16,443 nt of DNA, from NCBI GenBank assembly GCA_016234155.1, contig JACRGZ010000095.1, positions 1 through 16,443 on the forward strand, read 5' to 3'. The stretch's first letter is position 1; the number at the start of each line of letters is the position of its first letter. Below, one piece after another: positions 5,978-13,095 of this stretch. A program made the translations under genes and the position numbers. The notes beneath the pieces were generated by a model that was given only the letters and a program-made list of their open reading frames with translations, made no database searches and had not been told where the DNA came from. This stretch comes from Nitrospirota bacterium. GTDB taxonomy: Bacteria; Nitrospirota; 9FT-COMBO-42-15; HDB-SIOI813.

Positions 5978-8900
5978 TAGAGGTATAGGCATTGCTACAG
6001 ATACCTCTGGGAACGTCTATATCACAGGATATACCCAGTCCACCAACTTCCCAATTGCCTCTCCAATCTATGGAATCCATGGTGGGGGACTTTATGATGC
6101 CTTTGTTACAAAGATAAATGCCTCTGGTAATGCCATTATTTACTCCACTTTCATAGGAGGGAATGGAATTGAGGAAGGGAGAGGTATAGTTGTAGATACC
6201 TACGGAAATGCATATATTGCTGGTGTTACCTCTTCTACCGATTTTCCAACCACCTCTCCAATCTATGGAATCTATGGCGGGGGACCTTATGATGCCTTTG
6301 TTACCAAGATCGACGCCTCCGGCACGAGCATAGTATACTCCACTTATTTGGGAGGAAGTATGGCTGATGAAGGCCACGACATAGCTATAGATACTTCTGG
6401 GAATGCCTATATTACTGGAGACACATACTCCAATGACTTTCCGACCGCTTCCCCCATTTATGTTGATAATACTATTGGAGCCGATTTTAATGCCTTTGTC
6501 ACCAAGATTGACGCCTCTGGCACGAGCCTGGTCTACTCCACCTATCTGGGAGGAAGTAATGAAGATTGGGGTTTTGGCATTGCTGTAGATACCTATGGGA
6601 ACGCTTATATTACAGGACAAACCACTTCAACAGACTTTCCGATCTCATCTCCCATCTATGGAATCCATGGTGGAGGGCTTTACGATGCCTTTGTTACAAA
6701 GATAAATGCCTCTGGTAATGCCTTGGTCTACTCGACTTACCTGGGGGGGAGTGGTAGCGATCACGGTTATGGTATCGTTACAGATACCTCCGAAAACGCA
6801 TATATAATTGGGAGAACCTCATCCATAGATTTTCCGATCGCCTCTCCTCTCCAGGGTACAAATGCAGGGGGTTGGGATATCTTTGTTACAAAGATAGATA
6901 CTTCGGGCAACGGCATAGTTTATTCCACCTATATAGGGGGGAGCAGTGATGATTGGGACGGTGATGGCGCCATTGATGTTGATGTTAATGGAAATGCCTA
7001 TATTACGGACTACACCGGCTCCGCCAATTTTCCGATTGTATCTCCCCTTTCTGGAACCTATGCAGGAGGACTTTACGATGCCTTTATCACAAAGATAAAT
7101 GCCTCAGGTAATGCCCTGGTCTACTCTACCTATCTGGGGGGAAGTGGGACTGAAGGAGGCCTTGATATCGCGGTACATACCTCTGGAAATGCCTATATCA
7201 CCGGGTGGACTAACTCCGCAGATTTTATGGTAGCCTCTCCACTCCAGGGAACCATTGCAGGTGATGATGATGTCTTTATAGCAAAGTTTAGTTTTCCCCC
7301 CGCCGAACTCCCCCGAACCGGCCAGACGATCTGTTACGACTCGGCAGGCGCTGTAATCCCCTGTGCCGGAACAGGCCAGGATGGTGAGGTCCAGGCTGGT
7401 ATGCCGTGGCCTGATCCCAGATTCACAGACAACGGCGATGGCACAGTCACTGATAACCTCACTGGCCTGATGTGGACGAAGGACGCAAATCTTGGTTCAA
7501 TTGGATTTACAAGTTGGTGGGTAGCTCTGGATTATGTGGCAAGAATGAATGCAGGCGTTAATCCTAACTTCGGTTATACTGATTGGCGGCTTCCTAATAT
7601 TAATGAACTTAAAAGTTTAATCGGCGCGGAGAGATCTCCTGCTCTTCCCGCTAGTAATCCATTCACAAATGTAGTGTGTAATGGCCATAGGTCATCTACC
7701 TCTCTCGGAACTAATATTTGTTGGAATGCTGATGTCTTTAGTGGCGCCGTATCTTATGGTAGCAAGAGTAATAACGGCGGTTGCATATGGGCTGTTAGAT
7801 CGGGCAATTTTAAAGGTTCAATCCAAATTGCAAGAACTGGACAAACATTTAGCTATTACCCCGGTGACGATGGGGAATTAAAAATGGGGGTTTCATGGCC
7901 AAATCCTAGATTTAGAGACAATAATGATGGAACAGTTATCGATAACCTTACGGGATTAATGTGGACAAAAGATGCTAATCTCCTAAGCCGCACGCTTTCT
8001 TGGCAAGAAGCTCTTAATTATGTAGCTGATATGAACTCAGGCATTTATCCTAATTTTGGTTATACCAACTGGAGACTTCCTAATAGGGAAGAAATTCTGA
8101 GTCTCATCGATTTCTCTCGCTTTAATCCAGCCCTACAATATGGCCATCCATTTATTAATGTTCAATATACAAGTGGTCAACTTGGACAGAATGTTGCTTA
8201 CTGGACTTCTACAACTTATGCTGGTCTTTCAAACTACGCATGGATTGATTTTATAGGAAATGGAACCCTGGGTATTTATGGAATAGATAAAAGCAATAAT
8301 AGCCAAGTCTATTTATGGCCAGTACAATCAGTGAAAGTTCTGCCATGCGTAAAAAATATATATTACCAAGATACAGATGGTGATGGATATGGTAATAGTT
8401 CAGTGACCACTCAGACATGTACCCAACCAGCAGGTTATGTCTCAAACAGTACTGATTGCAACGATGGCAATGCGTCTATCAATCCAGGTGCTATTGAGGT
8501 CTGTAATGGTGTAGACGATAACTGTAATGGTCAGACTGATGAGGGGGTACAGAATATATATTATCGGGATGCAGACAGCGACACTTATGGCAATGTTTCC
8601 GTCACCACCCAGGCATGCACACAGCCATCAGGTTATGTTTCAAACAGTTCCGATTGCAATGATGGGAACGCCTCGGTCTATCCAGGGGCCACAGAGGTTT
8701 GTAATGGCATAGATGACAATTGTAATGGTCAAACAGATGAAGGGGTACAAAACACATATTATAGGGATGCAGACAACGATACCTACGGGAATATTTTAGT
8801 TTATACCCAGGCCTGCACGCAACCCGCCGGATATGTGCCAGACAGCACGGATTGCAACGACGGCGACGCAGCGGTCAATCCCGGAGCTGCCGAGGTATGT

Positions 8901-11000
8901 AACCTGGTGGACGACAACTGCAACGGGCAGAGCGATGAAGGTGTTCAGAACATCTACTATCAAGATGCGGATAATGACACATATGGTAGTTCCTCGGTAA
9001 CTACCCAGGCATGTACTCAACCAGCGGGTTATGTAACAAATAGTACTGACTGCAATGATAGTAGCGCTTCAATCAATCCGGGAGCTGCTGAGGTGTGCAA
9101 TGGTGTTGATGATAATTGTAATGGTCAAACTGATGAAGGGGTAGAGAACATATATTACCAGGACGCAGACAGCGACACTTATGGCAATGTTTCCGTCACC
9201 ACCCAGGCATGCACACAGCCATCAGGTTATGTTTCAAACAGTACTGATTGTAATGACGGCAATGCTTCAGTTAATCCTGGTGTCTTGGAAGTGTGCAATG
9301 GAGTTGATGACAACTGTAATGGCCAGATTGATGAGGGTGTATTGAACACCTATTACCGTGATGCAGATTCTGACACGTACGGTAATGTTTCAATCTCGAC
9401 GCAGGCATGCACAGCGCCATCCGGCTATGTCACGAACAGCGCTGATTGCAATGACGGCAATGCTTCCATCAACCCAGGGGCAACGGAGATATGTAGTAAT
9501 AGTACTGACGACAACTGCAACGGGCAAACGGATGAAGGCTGCCTTGGAGTGGAAGTCTGCGATGGTATAGATAATGATCTGGACGGCCAGGTAGATGAAG
9601 ATTTTCCCGCAGGCAATACCTCTTGCGGCGCTGATGTGCAGGTAACCCCTGATAGCGTGACCCTCATATTCTCTACAGTAACCCTGAGCGGTAGCACGAC
9701 AGTAACCACCACTGGAACTGGCACTCCCCCACCGTCTGGTTTCAAGATAGGAAGCCCGCCAACCTACTATGAGATCAATACAACGGTTACTTTTACTGGT
9801 ATAGTTGAAATCTGCATTAATTATAATGAGAACCAGTTCACAACAGAACGTAACCTGAAACTCTTCCACTGGACAGGCAGTGGGTGGGATAATATCACCA
9901 CGAGCATGGATACCACGGCCAATATTATCTGCGGTAATACCACCAGTTTCTCTCCCTTCATTGTGGCTGAATCATCTGCATCACCAACTGCCATTACCAT
10001 GCAGAACTTCTCTGCAAATCTTGATGGTGGCTATGTGATCCTAACATGGTCCACTGGCTCTGAGATGGACAACGAAGGGTTCATTATCCTCCGCGGGGAG
10101 TCCGATGGCGGGCCATTTAGTCCCATTACATCAGCGATGATCCCTACCGTGGGTGGGGGTGCGATGAAGGCTACATATACATTTACGGATAGTAATGTTG
10201 AACACGGTAAGACCTACTACTACCGGCTGCAGGATGTAGACAGCCGGGGGGTTGTTACAACACATAATGTAATTCCTGTGACGACGGGTGCCGGCGGGGA
10301 GAAACCGTCTCAGAAGGGGATGGGAAAGGAACAGGAAACATCGGTCAGTTCTCATCAGATAGAGAAAAGTGGTGATGGTAATTTAATTGCCCTCTCCCCA
10401 GAGGGGAGAGGGAGTGATGTGCGACGGGATGCTGAGAAAGAGATTGCTTCGGGGACTGCGTCCCCTCGCAATGACAGCTCTGATCACCCCCACTCCTTCG
10501 ACTTCGCTTCCTTCGACTTCGCTCAGGACAGGCCAGCCTCCCCCGTCAAGGGGGAGGAGTATGACGAATCCTCTGCTGCAACGACTGGAGTCGTTGCACT
10601 CCAGAATCAAGGTCCTTCGTCTTTGTCCGTTACCATCGAAGATGGAAAGGGGAATGTTATTGAGATCAGGAGGGTGGAGGGGGATAAGGCATCAGGCACT
10701 CCCTCAGCAGATGTGCTGGTGTTGGAGGAGGCAGGCCGTGTGATTTTAACATGGCAGGGGATAGGACAAAGTAAGGGCTTTGTCATCCATCGCTCAGAGA
10801 AAGGGAAGAATGACTATACCCCTCTCTCCGGTCTGATTCCCTATTTCGGGCGTGATGGTAAAGAGATATTCCGGTATCGTTTCAAAGATAACAGTGTGAA
10901 GTTCGGGATCAGGTATGACTACAGGTTGGAGACTGTAAGGTCACTGCAGCAGAGGGACAGGCCTGATGGCCTGTCCCTCCACAGTGTTTTGGAAGATTAA
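5742..11000 (+). CDS. Giant secreted modular protein, C-terminal part: SBBP repeats, DUF1566 x2, MopE-like Cys repeats
   Basis: The frame opens at 5742, but homology begins only near 5910 (HPLIIDPTLVYSTYLGG), so the first ~55 codons are read out of frame from the preceding part. Modules in order: seven SBBP beta-propeller-type repeats of about 60 residues (5940-7285, LVYSTYLGGS...GNAYITG...DAFVTKI); two DUF1566 domains (7309-7818 and 7828-8337, each with DNGDGTV or DNNDGTV, then DNLTGLMWTKDANL and W-RLPN); six and a half MopE-like repeats (8347-9600) with DxDxDxYG and DCNDG...PGA.EVCNG.DDNCNGQ.DEG, suited to calcium or metal binding and disulphides; a beta domain (9600-9970); an FN3-like module (9990-10290); a linker built of palindromic repeats (10380-10610); and a second related module to 10940. 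Together with the signal peptide upstream this suggests export to the surface. It ends at TAA 10998-11000 with no CFI-box or other sorting tail. Confidence 0.85.
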   Translation: METMSLRAKRGNLLFPPALSILPLPGYPLRLLMQWVMERAGVRGNSPTPSNLPPTNKAHPLIIDPTLVYSTYLGGSIGDRGIGIATDTSGNVYITGYTQSTNFPIASPIYGIHGGGLYDAFVTKINASGNAIIYSTFIGGNGIEEGRGIVVDTYGNAYIAGVTSSTDFPTTSPIYGIYGGGPYDAFVTKIDASGTSIVYSTYLGGSMADEGHDIAIDTSGNAYITGDTYSNDFPTASPIYVDNTIGADFNAFVTKIDASGTSLVYSTYLGGSNEDWGFGIAVDTYGNAYITGQTTSTDFPISSPIYGIHGGGLYDAFVTKINASGNALVYSTYLGGSGSDHGYGIVTDTSENAYIIGRTSSIDFPIASPLQGTNAGGWDIFVTKIDTSGNGIVYSTYIGGSSDDWDGDGAIDVDVNGNAYITDYTGSANFPIVSPLSGTYAGGLYDAFITKINASGNALVYSTYLGGSGTEGGLDIAVHTSGNAYITGWTNSADFMVASPLQGTIAGDDDVFIAKFSFPPAELPRTGQTICYDSAGAVIPCAGTGQDGEVQAGMPWPDPRFTDNGDGTVTDNLTGLMWTKDANLGSIGFTSWWVALDYVARMNAGVNPNFGYTDWRLPNINELKSLIGAERSPALPASNPFTNVVCNGHRSSTSLGTNICWNADVFSGAVSYGSKSNNGGCIWAVRSGNFKGSIQIARTGQTFSYYPGDDGELKMGVSWPNPRFRDNNDGTVIDNLTGLMWTKDANLLSRTLSWQEALNYVADMNSGIYPNFGYTNWRLPNREEILSLIDFSRFNPALQYGHPFINVQYTSGQLGQNVAYWTSTTYAGLSNYAWIDFIGNGTLGIYGIDKSNNSQVYLWPVQSVKVLPCVKNIYYQDTDGDGYGNSSVTTQTCTQPAGYVSNSTDCNDGNASINPGAIEVCNGVDDNCNGQTDEGVQNIYYRDADSDTYGNVSVTTQACTQPSGYVSNSSDCNDGNASVYPGATEVCNGIDDNCNGQTDEGVQNTYYRDADNDTYGNILVYTQACTQPAGYVPDSTDCNDGDAAVNPGAAEVCNLVDDNCNGQSDEGVQNIYYQDADNDTYGSSSVTTQACTQPAGYVTNSTDCNDSSASINPGAAEVCNGVDDNCNGQTDEGVENIYYQDADSDTYGNVSVTTQACTQPSGYVSNSTDCNDGNASVNPGVLEVCNGVDDNCNGQIDEGVLNTYYRDADSDTYGNVSISTQACTAPSGYVTNSADCNDGNASINPGATEICSNSTDDNCNGQTDEGCLGVEVCDGIDNDLDGQVDEDFPAGNTSCGADVQVTPDSVTLIFSTVTLSGSTTVTTTGTGTPPPSGFKIGSPPTYYEINTTVTFTGIVEICINYNENQFTTERNLKLFHWTGSGWDNITTSMDTTANIICGNTTSFSPFIVAESSASPTAITMQNFSANLDGGYVILTWSTGSEMDNEGFIILRGESDGGPFSPITSAMIPTVGGGAMKATYTFTDSNVEHGKTYYYRLQDVDSRGVVTTHNVIPVTTGAGGEKPSQKGMGKEQETSVSSHQIEKSGDGNLIALSPEGRGSDVRRDAEKEIASGTASPRNDSSDHPHSFDFASFDFAQDRPASPVKGEEYDESSAATTGVVALQNQGPSSLSVTIEDGKGNVIEIRRVEGDKASGTPSADVLVLEEAGRVILTWQGIGQSKGFVIHRSEKGKNDYTPLSGLIPYFGRDGKEIFRYRFKDNSVKFGIRYDYRLETVRSLQQRDRPDGLSLHSVLED
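5753..5781 (+). repeat. GTCATTGCGAG...GCAATCTC repeat, in-frame copy
   Basis: A short imperfect palindrome beginning GTCATTGCGAGCGAAGCGAG and ending GCAATCTCC, of a type very common between genes in environmental bacteria. Here it is inside coding DNA. Confidence 0.7.
5805..5877 (+). repeat. CCCTCTCC/GGAGAGGG repeat with a nested hairpin
   Basis: The outer arms, CTCCCTCTCC and GGAGAGGGCGGGGGTGAGGG, enclose a separate perfect 9-bp hairpin (ACCCATTGC 5821-5829 with GCAATGGGT 5840-5848). This looks like one element inserted in another. Confidence 0.65.
5940..7285 (+). repeat. Seven SBBP protein repeats
   Basis: Seven units of about 180-200 nt encode the pattern V/IYSTYLGGS, D.SGNAYITG, FP..SP, DAFVTKI-ASG. 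They are diverged at DNA level, so this is an old protein repeat array rather than a recent tandem duplication. Confidence 0.85.
8347..9600 (+). repeat. Six and a half MopE-like Cys/Asp repeats
   Basis: Units of about 198 nt (66 residues) start with NIYY-D-D-DTYG and end with CNGQ-DEG. The last partial unit (EVCDGIDNDLDGQVDED) is truncated. Units 2 and 5 share 78 identical nt (8571-8648 and 9165-9242), whereas the others differ at many third positions. Confidence 0.85.
10390..10412 (+). repeat. Perfect 10-bp hairpin inside coding sequence
   Basis: CCCTCTCCCC (10390-10399), loop AGA, GGGGAGAGGG (10403-10412). It is read in frame as part of the low-complexity linker. Confidence 0.75.
10440..10475 (-). 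repeat. GTCATTGCGAG...GAAGCAATCTC repeat, inverted in-frame copy
   Basis: The minus-strand reading starts GTCATTGCGAG and ends CCCCGAAGCAATCTC, the same family as 5159-5192 and 5753-5781. It includes an internal GGGGAC/GTCCCC pair. Confidence 0.7.
10495..10524 (+). repeat. 15-bp tandem duplication (CCTTCGACTTCGCTT-type)
   Basis: Two adjacent 15-nt units differ only at the last base and encode the duplicated peptide SFDFA/SFDFA in the linker. Confidence 0.75.
10537..10557 (+). repeat. Perfect 8-bp hairpin in the linker
   Basis: CCTCCCCC, loop GTCAA, GGGGGAGG. It lies between the 15-bp duplication and repeat copy B. Confidence 0.7.
10580..10607 (-). repeat. Palindromic repeat, copy B (inverted relative to 4711-4739)
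   Basis: Reverse complement of copy A with a one-base difference in length. It includes the perfect stem CAACGACT-GG-AGTCGTTG (10579-10596). The two copies lie in opposite orientation about 5.8 kb apart, near the two ends of the giant gene. Confidence 0.75.
10953..10978 (+). repeat. Perfect 11-bp hairpin at the 3' end of the giant gene
   Basis: AGGGACAGGCC, loop TGAT, GGCCTGTCCCT. It is read in frame as RDRPDGLSL just before the stop. No T run follows, so a Rho-independent terminator is unlikely. The repeat may have replaced the original protein C-terminus. Confidence 0.7.
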
Positions 11001-11019
11001 GGGTAGCATCCCAACAGAC

Positions 11020-11652
11020 TTAAATGCGTTTCGCTAATTCAAGTCTGAGATACTGGCTAATGGTGCGATTATGTTTTTCTGCCTCTTTTTCTAAGTCCTC
11101 AAAGTATTGCAGGGCAAGCAATTTACGTACATCTTCACTGGTTAAGACACGCAGTTTTCGATAGAGTGGATCTGAAATTGGGATTGAAATCTGGGCTTTT
11201 GCAGGATTCCCGGCTTTAGTAGGGAAATAGATAGAAATAACCTTCCTCTCTTTTGTCTTTTCTGTCCACCTTCTCTCATAAGAGGCTAATCCCTCCCGTA
11301 CAAAACCAGTCATGGGTTTATTATCCAACTTTATAATGAGACGGCGTAACGTATCTCGTATCTCTTCCAACCCCTTTTTTTCGATTATGTAAGTCTTACA
11401 ATCTGCACAAAAAAGGATTTTCGTCTTTTTCAGTAAAACTGTGCCTTCTAAGACAGGTAGGTCGATTATCCGTTTGCGAATTCGGGAAGAACCGCAAGTA
11501 GTGCAGTGATAATCTGGTCTTGCTATTTCAAGCCTTATTTTCTTCCCGCGCTCCAAGATAGCAGAACTATCATGATTATCCCAATATTCATCTGATTCTT
11601 CAGCTGTCATATATTTTTTTGATTTATCTTTATTAGATTTAAGTTCTTTCAT
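11020..11652 (-). CDS. Zinc-ribbon, RHH-like putative antitoxin
   Basis: From ATG 11652 the protein has 210 residues; the frame could extend to 11712 but then overlaps most of the preceding small gene. It has an acidic N-terminal stretch (MTAEESDEYWDNHDSSA) like that of CopG/BrnA-type antitoxins, then a four-cysteine zinc ribbon (HCTTCGS ... LFCADCKTY) like MqsA/YgiT antitoxins. A basic middle follows, and a C-terminal helix pair (DLEKEAEKHNRTISQYLRLEL) resembles a ribbon-helix-helix domain. Its start overlaps the stop of the BrnT-like ORF by 14 nt, the toxin-then-antitoxin order of brnTA. I infer an antitoxin or autorepressor role; the combination of modules is unusual and I do not recognise a named family. 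It converges with the giant gene, the stops lying 19 nt apart. Confidence 0.6.
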   Translation of the reverse strand: MKELKSNKDKSKKYMTAEESDEYWDNHDSSAILERGKKIRLEIARPDYHCTTCGSSRIRKRIIDLPVLEGTVLLKKTKILFCADCKTYIIEKKGLEEIRDTLRRLIIKLDNKPMTGFVREGLASYERRWTEKTKERKVISIYFPTKAGNPAKAQISIPISDPLYRKLRVLTSEDVRKLLALQYFEDLEKEAEKHNRTISQYLRLELAKRI

Positions 11653-11806
11653 TGGTTTCCCATACAAGATATCTTTTTTTACCAGCTTTCCGTACATCAG
11701 GATTCCCTTCATAAATAACCTCTTCTACCTCCTCTGGGGTTACTCCATGCTTCACAATAATCTTCTCTATGATGTGATCTTTCCAGTATAAGTATTCAAT
11801 ATACAT
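11639..11806 (-). CDS. Short BrnT-like toxin ORF, probably C-terminally truncated
   Basis: An ATG at 11806 with GGAAGG 7 nt upstream opens a 55-codon frame ending at TAA 11641-11639. The sequence includes WKDHIIEKIIVKHGVTPEEV followed by EEVIYEGNPDV and GKKRYLVW. It resembles the N-terminal two thirds of BrnT/COG2929-type toxins (DH..EKI..KHGV..EEVEE.....P..RK.G..RYL). Those proteins are usually 80-95 residues and continue with a GRYL.V.F strand, which is missing here. The gene follows a strong promoter/operator region and overlaps the zinc-ribbon gene. It may be inactive, with the antitoxin kept. The family assignment is by eye. Confidence 0.55.
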   Translation of the reverse strand: MYIEYLYWKDHIIEKIIVKHGVTPEEVEEVIYEGNPDVRKAGKKRYLVWETNERT

Positions 11807-11831
11807 CCATTAACCTTCCGCAAAGCCTATA

Positions 11832-11873
11832 TATCCTATATTGCAGGATACTATCTTGTAGGATATTTGTCAA
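11832..11873 (-). promoter_or_regulatory. Promoter with three AGGATA half-sites
   Basis: On the minus strand a perfect TTGACA (11873-11868) is followed after 17 nt by TATCCT (11850-11845). Three copies of the half-site overlap this promoter: TATCCTACAA and TATCCTGCAA as direct repeats 15 nt apart, and TATAGGATA in inverse orientation (11840-11832). Such clustering is typical of toxin-antitoxin autorepression. Confidence 0.55.
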
Positions 11874-11924
11874 TGGAAAATCCTCCTCTAATACTTCTCA
11901 AATGACAGCTCTGATCACCCCACC

Positions 11925-11966
11925 TTAATCCCCCCTCACCCCCCGTTAGTAAAGGGGGGGGGGATT
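11925..11966 (-). repeat. G/C-run palindromic repeat, copy 4 (inverted)
   Basis: Same family as 4746-4784 in the opposite orientation, with a run of ten G. Directly before it, 11901-11921 repeats the 21-nt string found at 10470-10490 in the giant gene. Confidence 0.7.
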
Positions 11967-11975
11967 TGGAGAAGG

Positions 11976-12357
11976 TGGGAATTTAGAAAGGGGGAGGACA
12001 ACCATACTGCCATTTCTAACCTGATTCCATATTTTGGCCGGGATGATAAGGACATCTTCCTCTACAGGTTTACTGACAATACTACAAAGCCAGGGGTTAA
12101 ATATGACTACCGATTAGAGAGGGTATCTCCGGAATTTAAGATGGGAAGGAGGGATTAGGAGATAGCATCCTTCAAGTGGGAGCGGTGGTGGAGGGTGTTT
12201 TATAGCTACAGCAGCGTATGGCTCATATCTACATCCCTATGTCAGGGTCTTAAGAGACTTCAGGGATCGCTTTCTCTTACGGACGGCATGGGGTGAGGAG
12301 TTTGTCGAGATATATTACAGTTTTTCCCCTCCGGTGGCTGAATGGATATCTCAGAGG
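11976..12357 (+). pseudogene. Decayed C-terminal fragment of a second giant protein, with CFI-box tail
   Basis: Frame 3 (11976-12158) translates to a segment with NLIPYFGRDDKDIFLYRF and KYDYRLERV. It is clearly homologous to GLIPYFGRDGKEIFRYRF and RYDYRLETV near the end of the giant gene (10827-10937), but it stops at TAG 12156-12158. The next frame (from about 12175) encodes a Gly-rich stretch and then CFIATAAYGSYLHPYV, LRDFRDRFLLRTAWG and YYSFSPPVAEWI, the CFI-box C-terminal sorting-type tail of many secreted proteins. So the tail is present but frame-shifted by one, and it breaks off near 12357 where a DUF5615 gene begins on the other strand. No start or upstream domains exist. I read it as a relic, possibly the original tail of the neighbouring giant gene or of a tandem paralogue. 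Confidence 0.75.
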
Positions 12358-12635
12358 AGATGCTTAATACATGCACCTATAGAAACTCTCAAAGGATGAG
12401 CGTAAATTACTCCATAAAACGTATCACCGGCACGCTGGCGTTTTGCTGCTTCAATCAGATGGTCCACATCATTCGTAAATATTGCTCTCTTTAGAGAAAG
12501 TGCCCTATCCAACAACTCACGATCAGATTTGCCTGAGAAGTTGTCTTCCTGAACTGTTACAACATCAACACCATATAACCTCAATCCTGTTGTGATTGCT
12601 CTTGGGACATGTTCATCCATATACAAAAGAATCAC
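12351..12635 (-). CDS. DUF5615 PIN-like toxin, C-terminally truncated
   Basis: The 94-aa protein has the DUF5615 (Mut7-C/PIN-like) layout: LLYMDEHVPRAI with the first acidic residues, GVDVVTVQED, the central SDRELLDRALSLKRAIFTND with catalytic-type Asp, and FYGVIYAHPLRVSIGACI. Family members usually run on for about 20 more residues after IG..I..L. Here the frame ends at KHLL, exactly where the CFI-box relic on the other strand also ends, so a rearrangement has removed the 3' end. The start overlaps the stop of the DUF433 gene (ATGA-type overlap at 12635-12637), the standard pairing of these families as a toxin-antitoxin module. Activity after truncation is uncertain. Confidence 0.8.
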   Translation of the reverse strand: MILLYMDEHVPRAITTGLRLYGVDVVTVQEDNFSGKSDRELLDRALSLKRAIFTNDVDHLIEAAKRQRAGDTFYGVIYAHPLRVSIGACIKHLL

Positions 12636-12949
12636 TAAATCAACCCTCTCGATTTTAATCTCACGATTAGAGAGGATTTACCTATTTCTTTCTCAAGCTT
12701 CAAACTTAACTCTGAACGACTCTCAATATCCCTTTCGATTTCAGCCTGGTGGTCAGCATAATAAGCAAGCGCAGAATATATCTGGCCAAGCGTAAGATAT
12801 GGGTGTTGAAAATATAATTCCTCTGCACTCCACCCATAGGCCAATTTTTCTATTACAATTTCAACCACCTTCATTGTTGTTCCGACAATAATTGGGATGC
12901 CTTTTTCATCCAATACAATATGTTCATAGGGAGTTTGTACAGAAGACAT
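12635..12949 (-). CDS. DUF433 family antitoxin
   Basis: The 104-aa protein carries the DUF433 motifs: HIVLDEKGIPIIVGTTMKV at the N-terminus (the I...G.P.I.GT.. pattern), then YGWSAEELYFQHPYLTLGQI and ALAYYADHQ, a helix-turn-helix-like domain that binds DNA. The C-terminal part (EIERDIESRSELSLKLEKEI) is a charged helix that probably contacts the toxin. AAGGAGG lies 6-7 nt before ATG 12949. It precedes and overlaps the DUF5615 gene and sits behind a strong promoter at 12974-13002, so this is an operon in the order antitoxin then toxin. Confidence 0.88.
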   Translation of the reverse strand: MSSVQTPYEHIVLDEKGIPIIVGTTMKVVEIVIEKLAYGWSAEELYFQHPYLTLGQIYSALAYYADHQAEIERDIESRSELSLKLEKEIGKSSLIVRLKSRGLI

Positions 12950-12973
12950 AATAATTCCTCCTTTTTAAGGGTC

Positions 12974-13002
12974 ATTTTATGTATAGCGGGCATAAAAGTC
13001 AA
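12974..13002 (-). promoter_or_regulatory. Sigma70 promoter of the DUF433/DUF5615 module
   Basis: On the minus strand TTGACT (13002-12997), 17 nt spacer, TAAAAT (12979-12974), each box five of six to consensus. An AAGGAGG ribosome site and the DUF433 ATG follow. Confidence 0.65.
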
Positions 13003-13047
13003 CAAGAAAGCATGGCCTCATTCAGGAAATTCAAAAATTCAATTTGT

Positions 13048-13095
13048 GAAATTCTGGGGACAGCATTCTTAATTAAGAGAATTAGATATACTGTT
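13048..13095. repeat. REP-like repeat (AATTCTGGGGACAG type)
   Basis: GAAATTCTGGGGACAGCATT followed by a perfect palindrome TCTTAATTAAGA (13068-13079) and AGATATACTGTT. It resembles the AATTCTGGGGACAGTATAC elements often seen beside REP-associated tyrosine transposases; no transposase is present here. It touches the broken 3' end of the nuclease pseudogene. Confidence 0.45.

Noticed and set aside
5092..6620. Long minus-strand frames opposite the SBBP region (for example 5835-6620)
   Set aside because: They mirror the repetitive SBBP coding sequence, lack ribosome sites and show no domain features.
8347..9600. CRISPR-like array
   Set aside because: The regular ~198-nt periodicity is a coding repeat with conserved Cys/Asp codons throughout; there are no short identical repeats with unique spacers.
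10953..10985. Rho-independent terminator of the giant gene
   Set aside because: A perfect stem exists but lies before the stop codon and is not followed by a T run.
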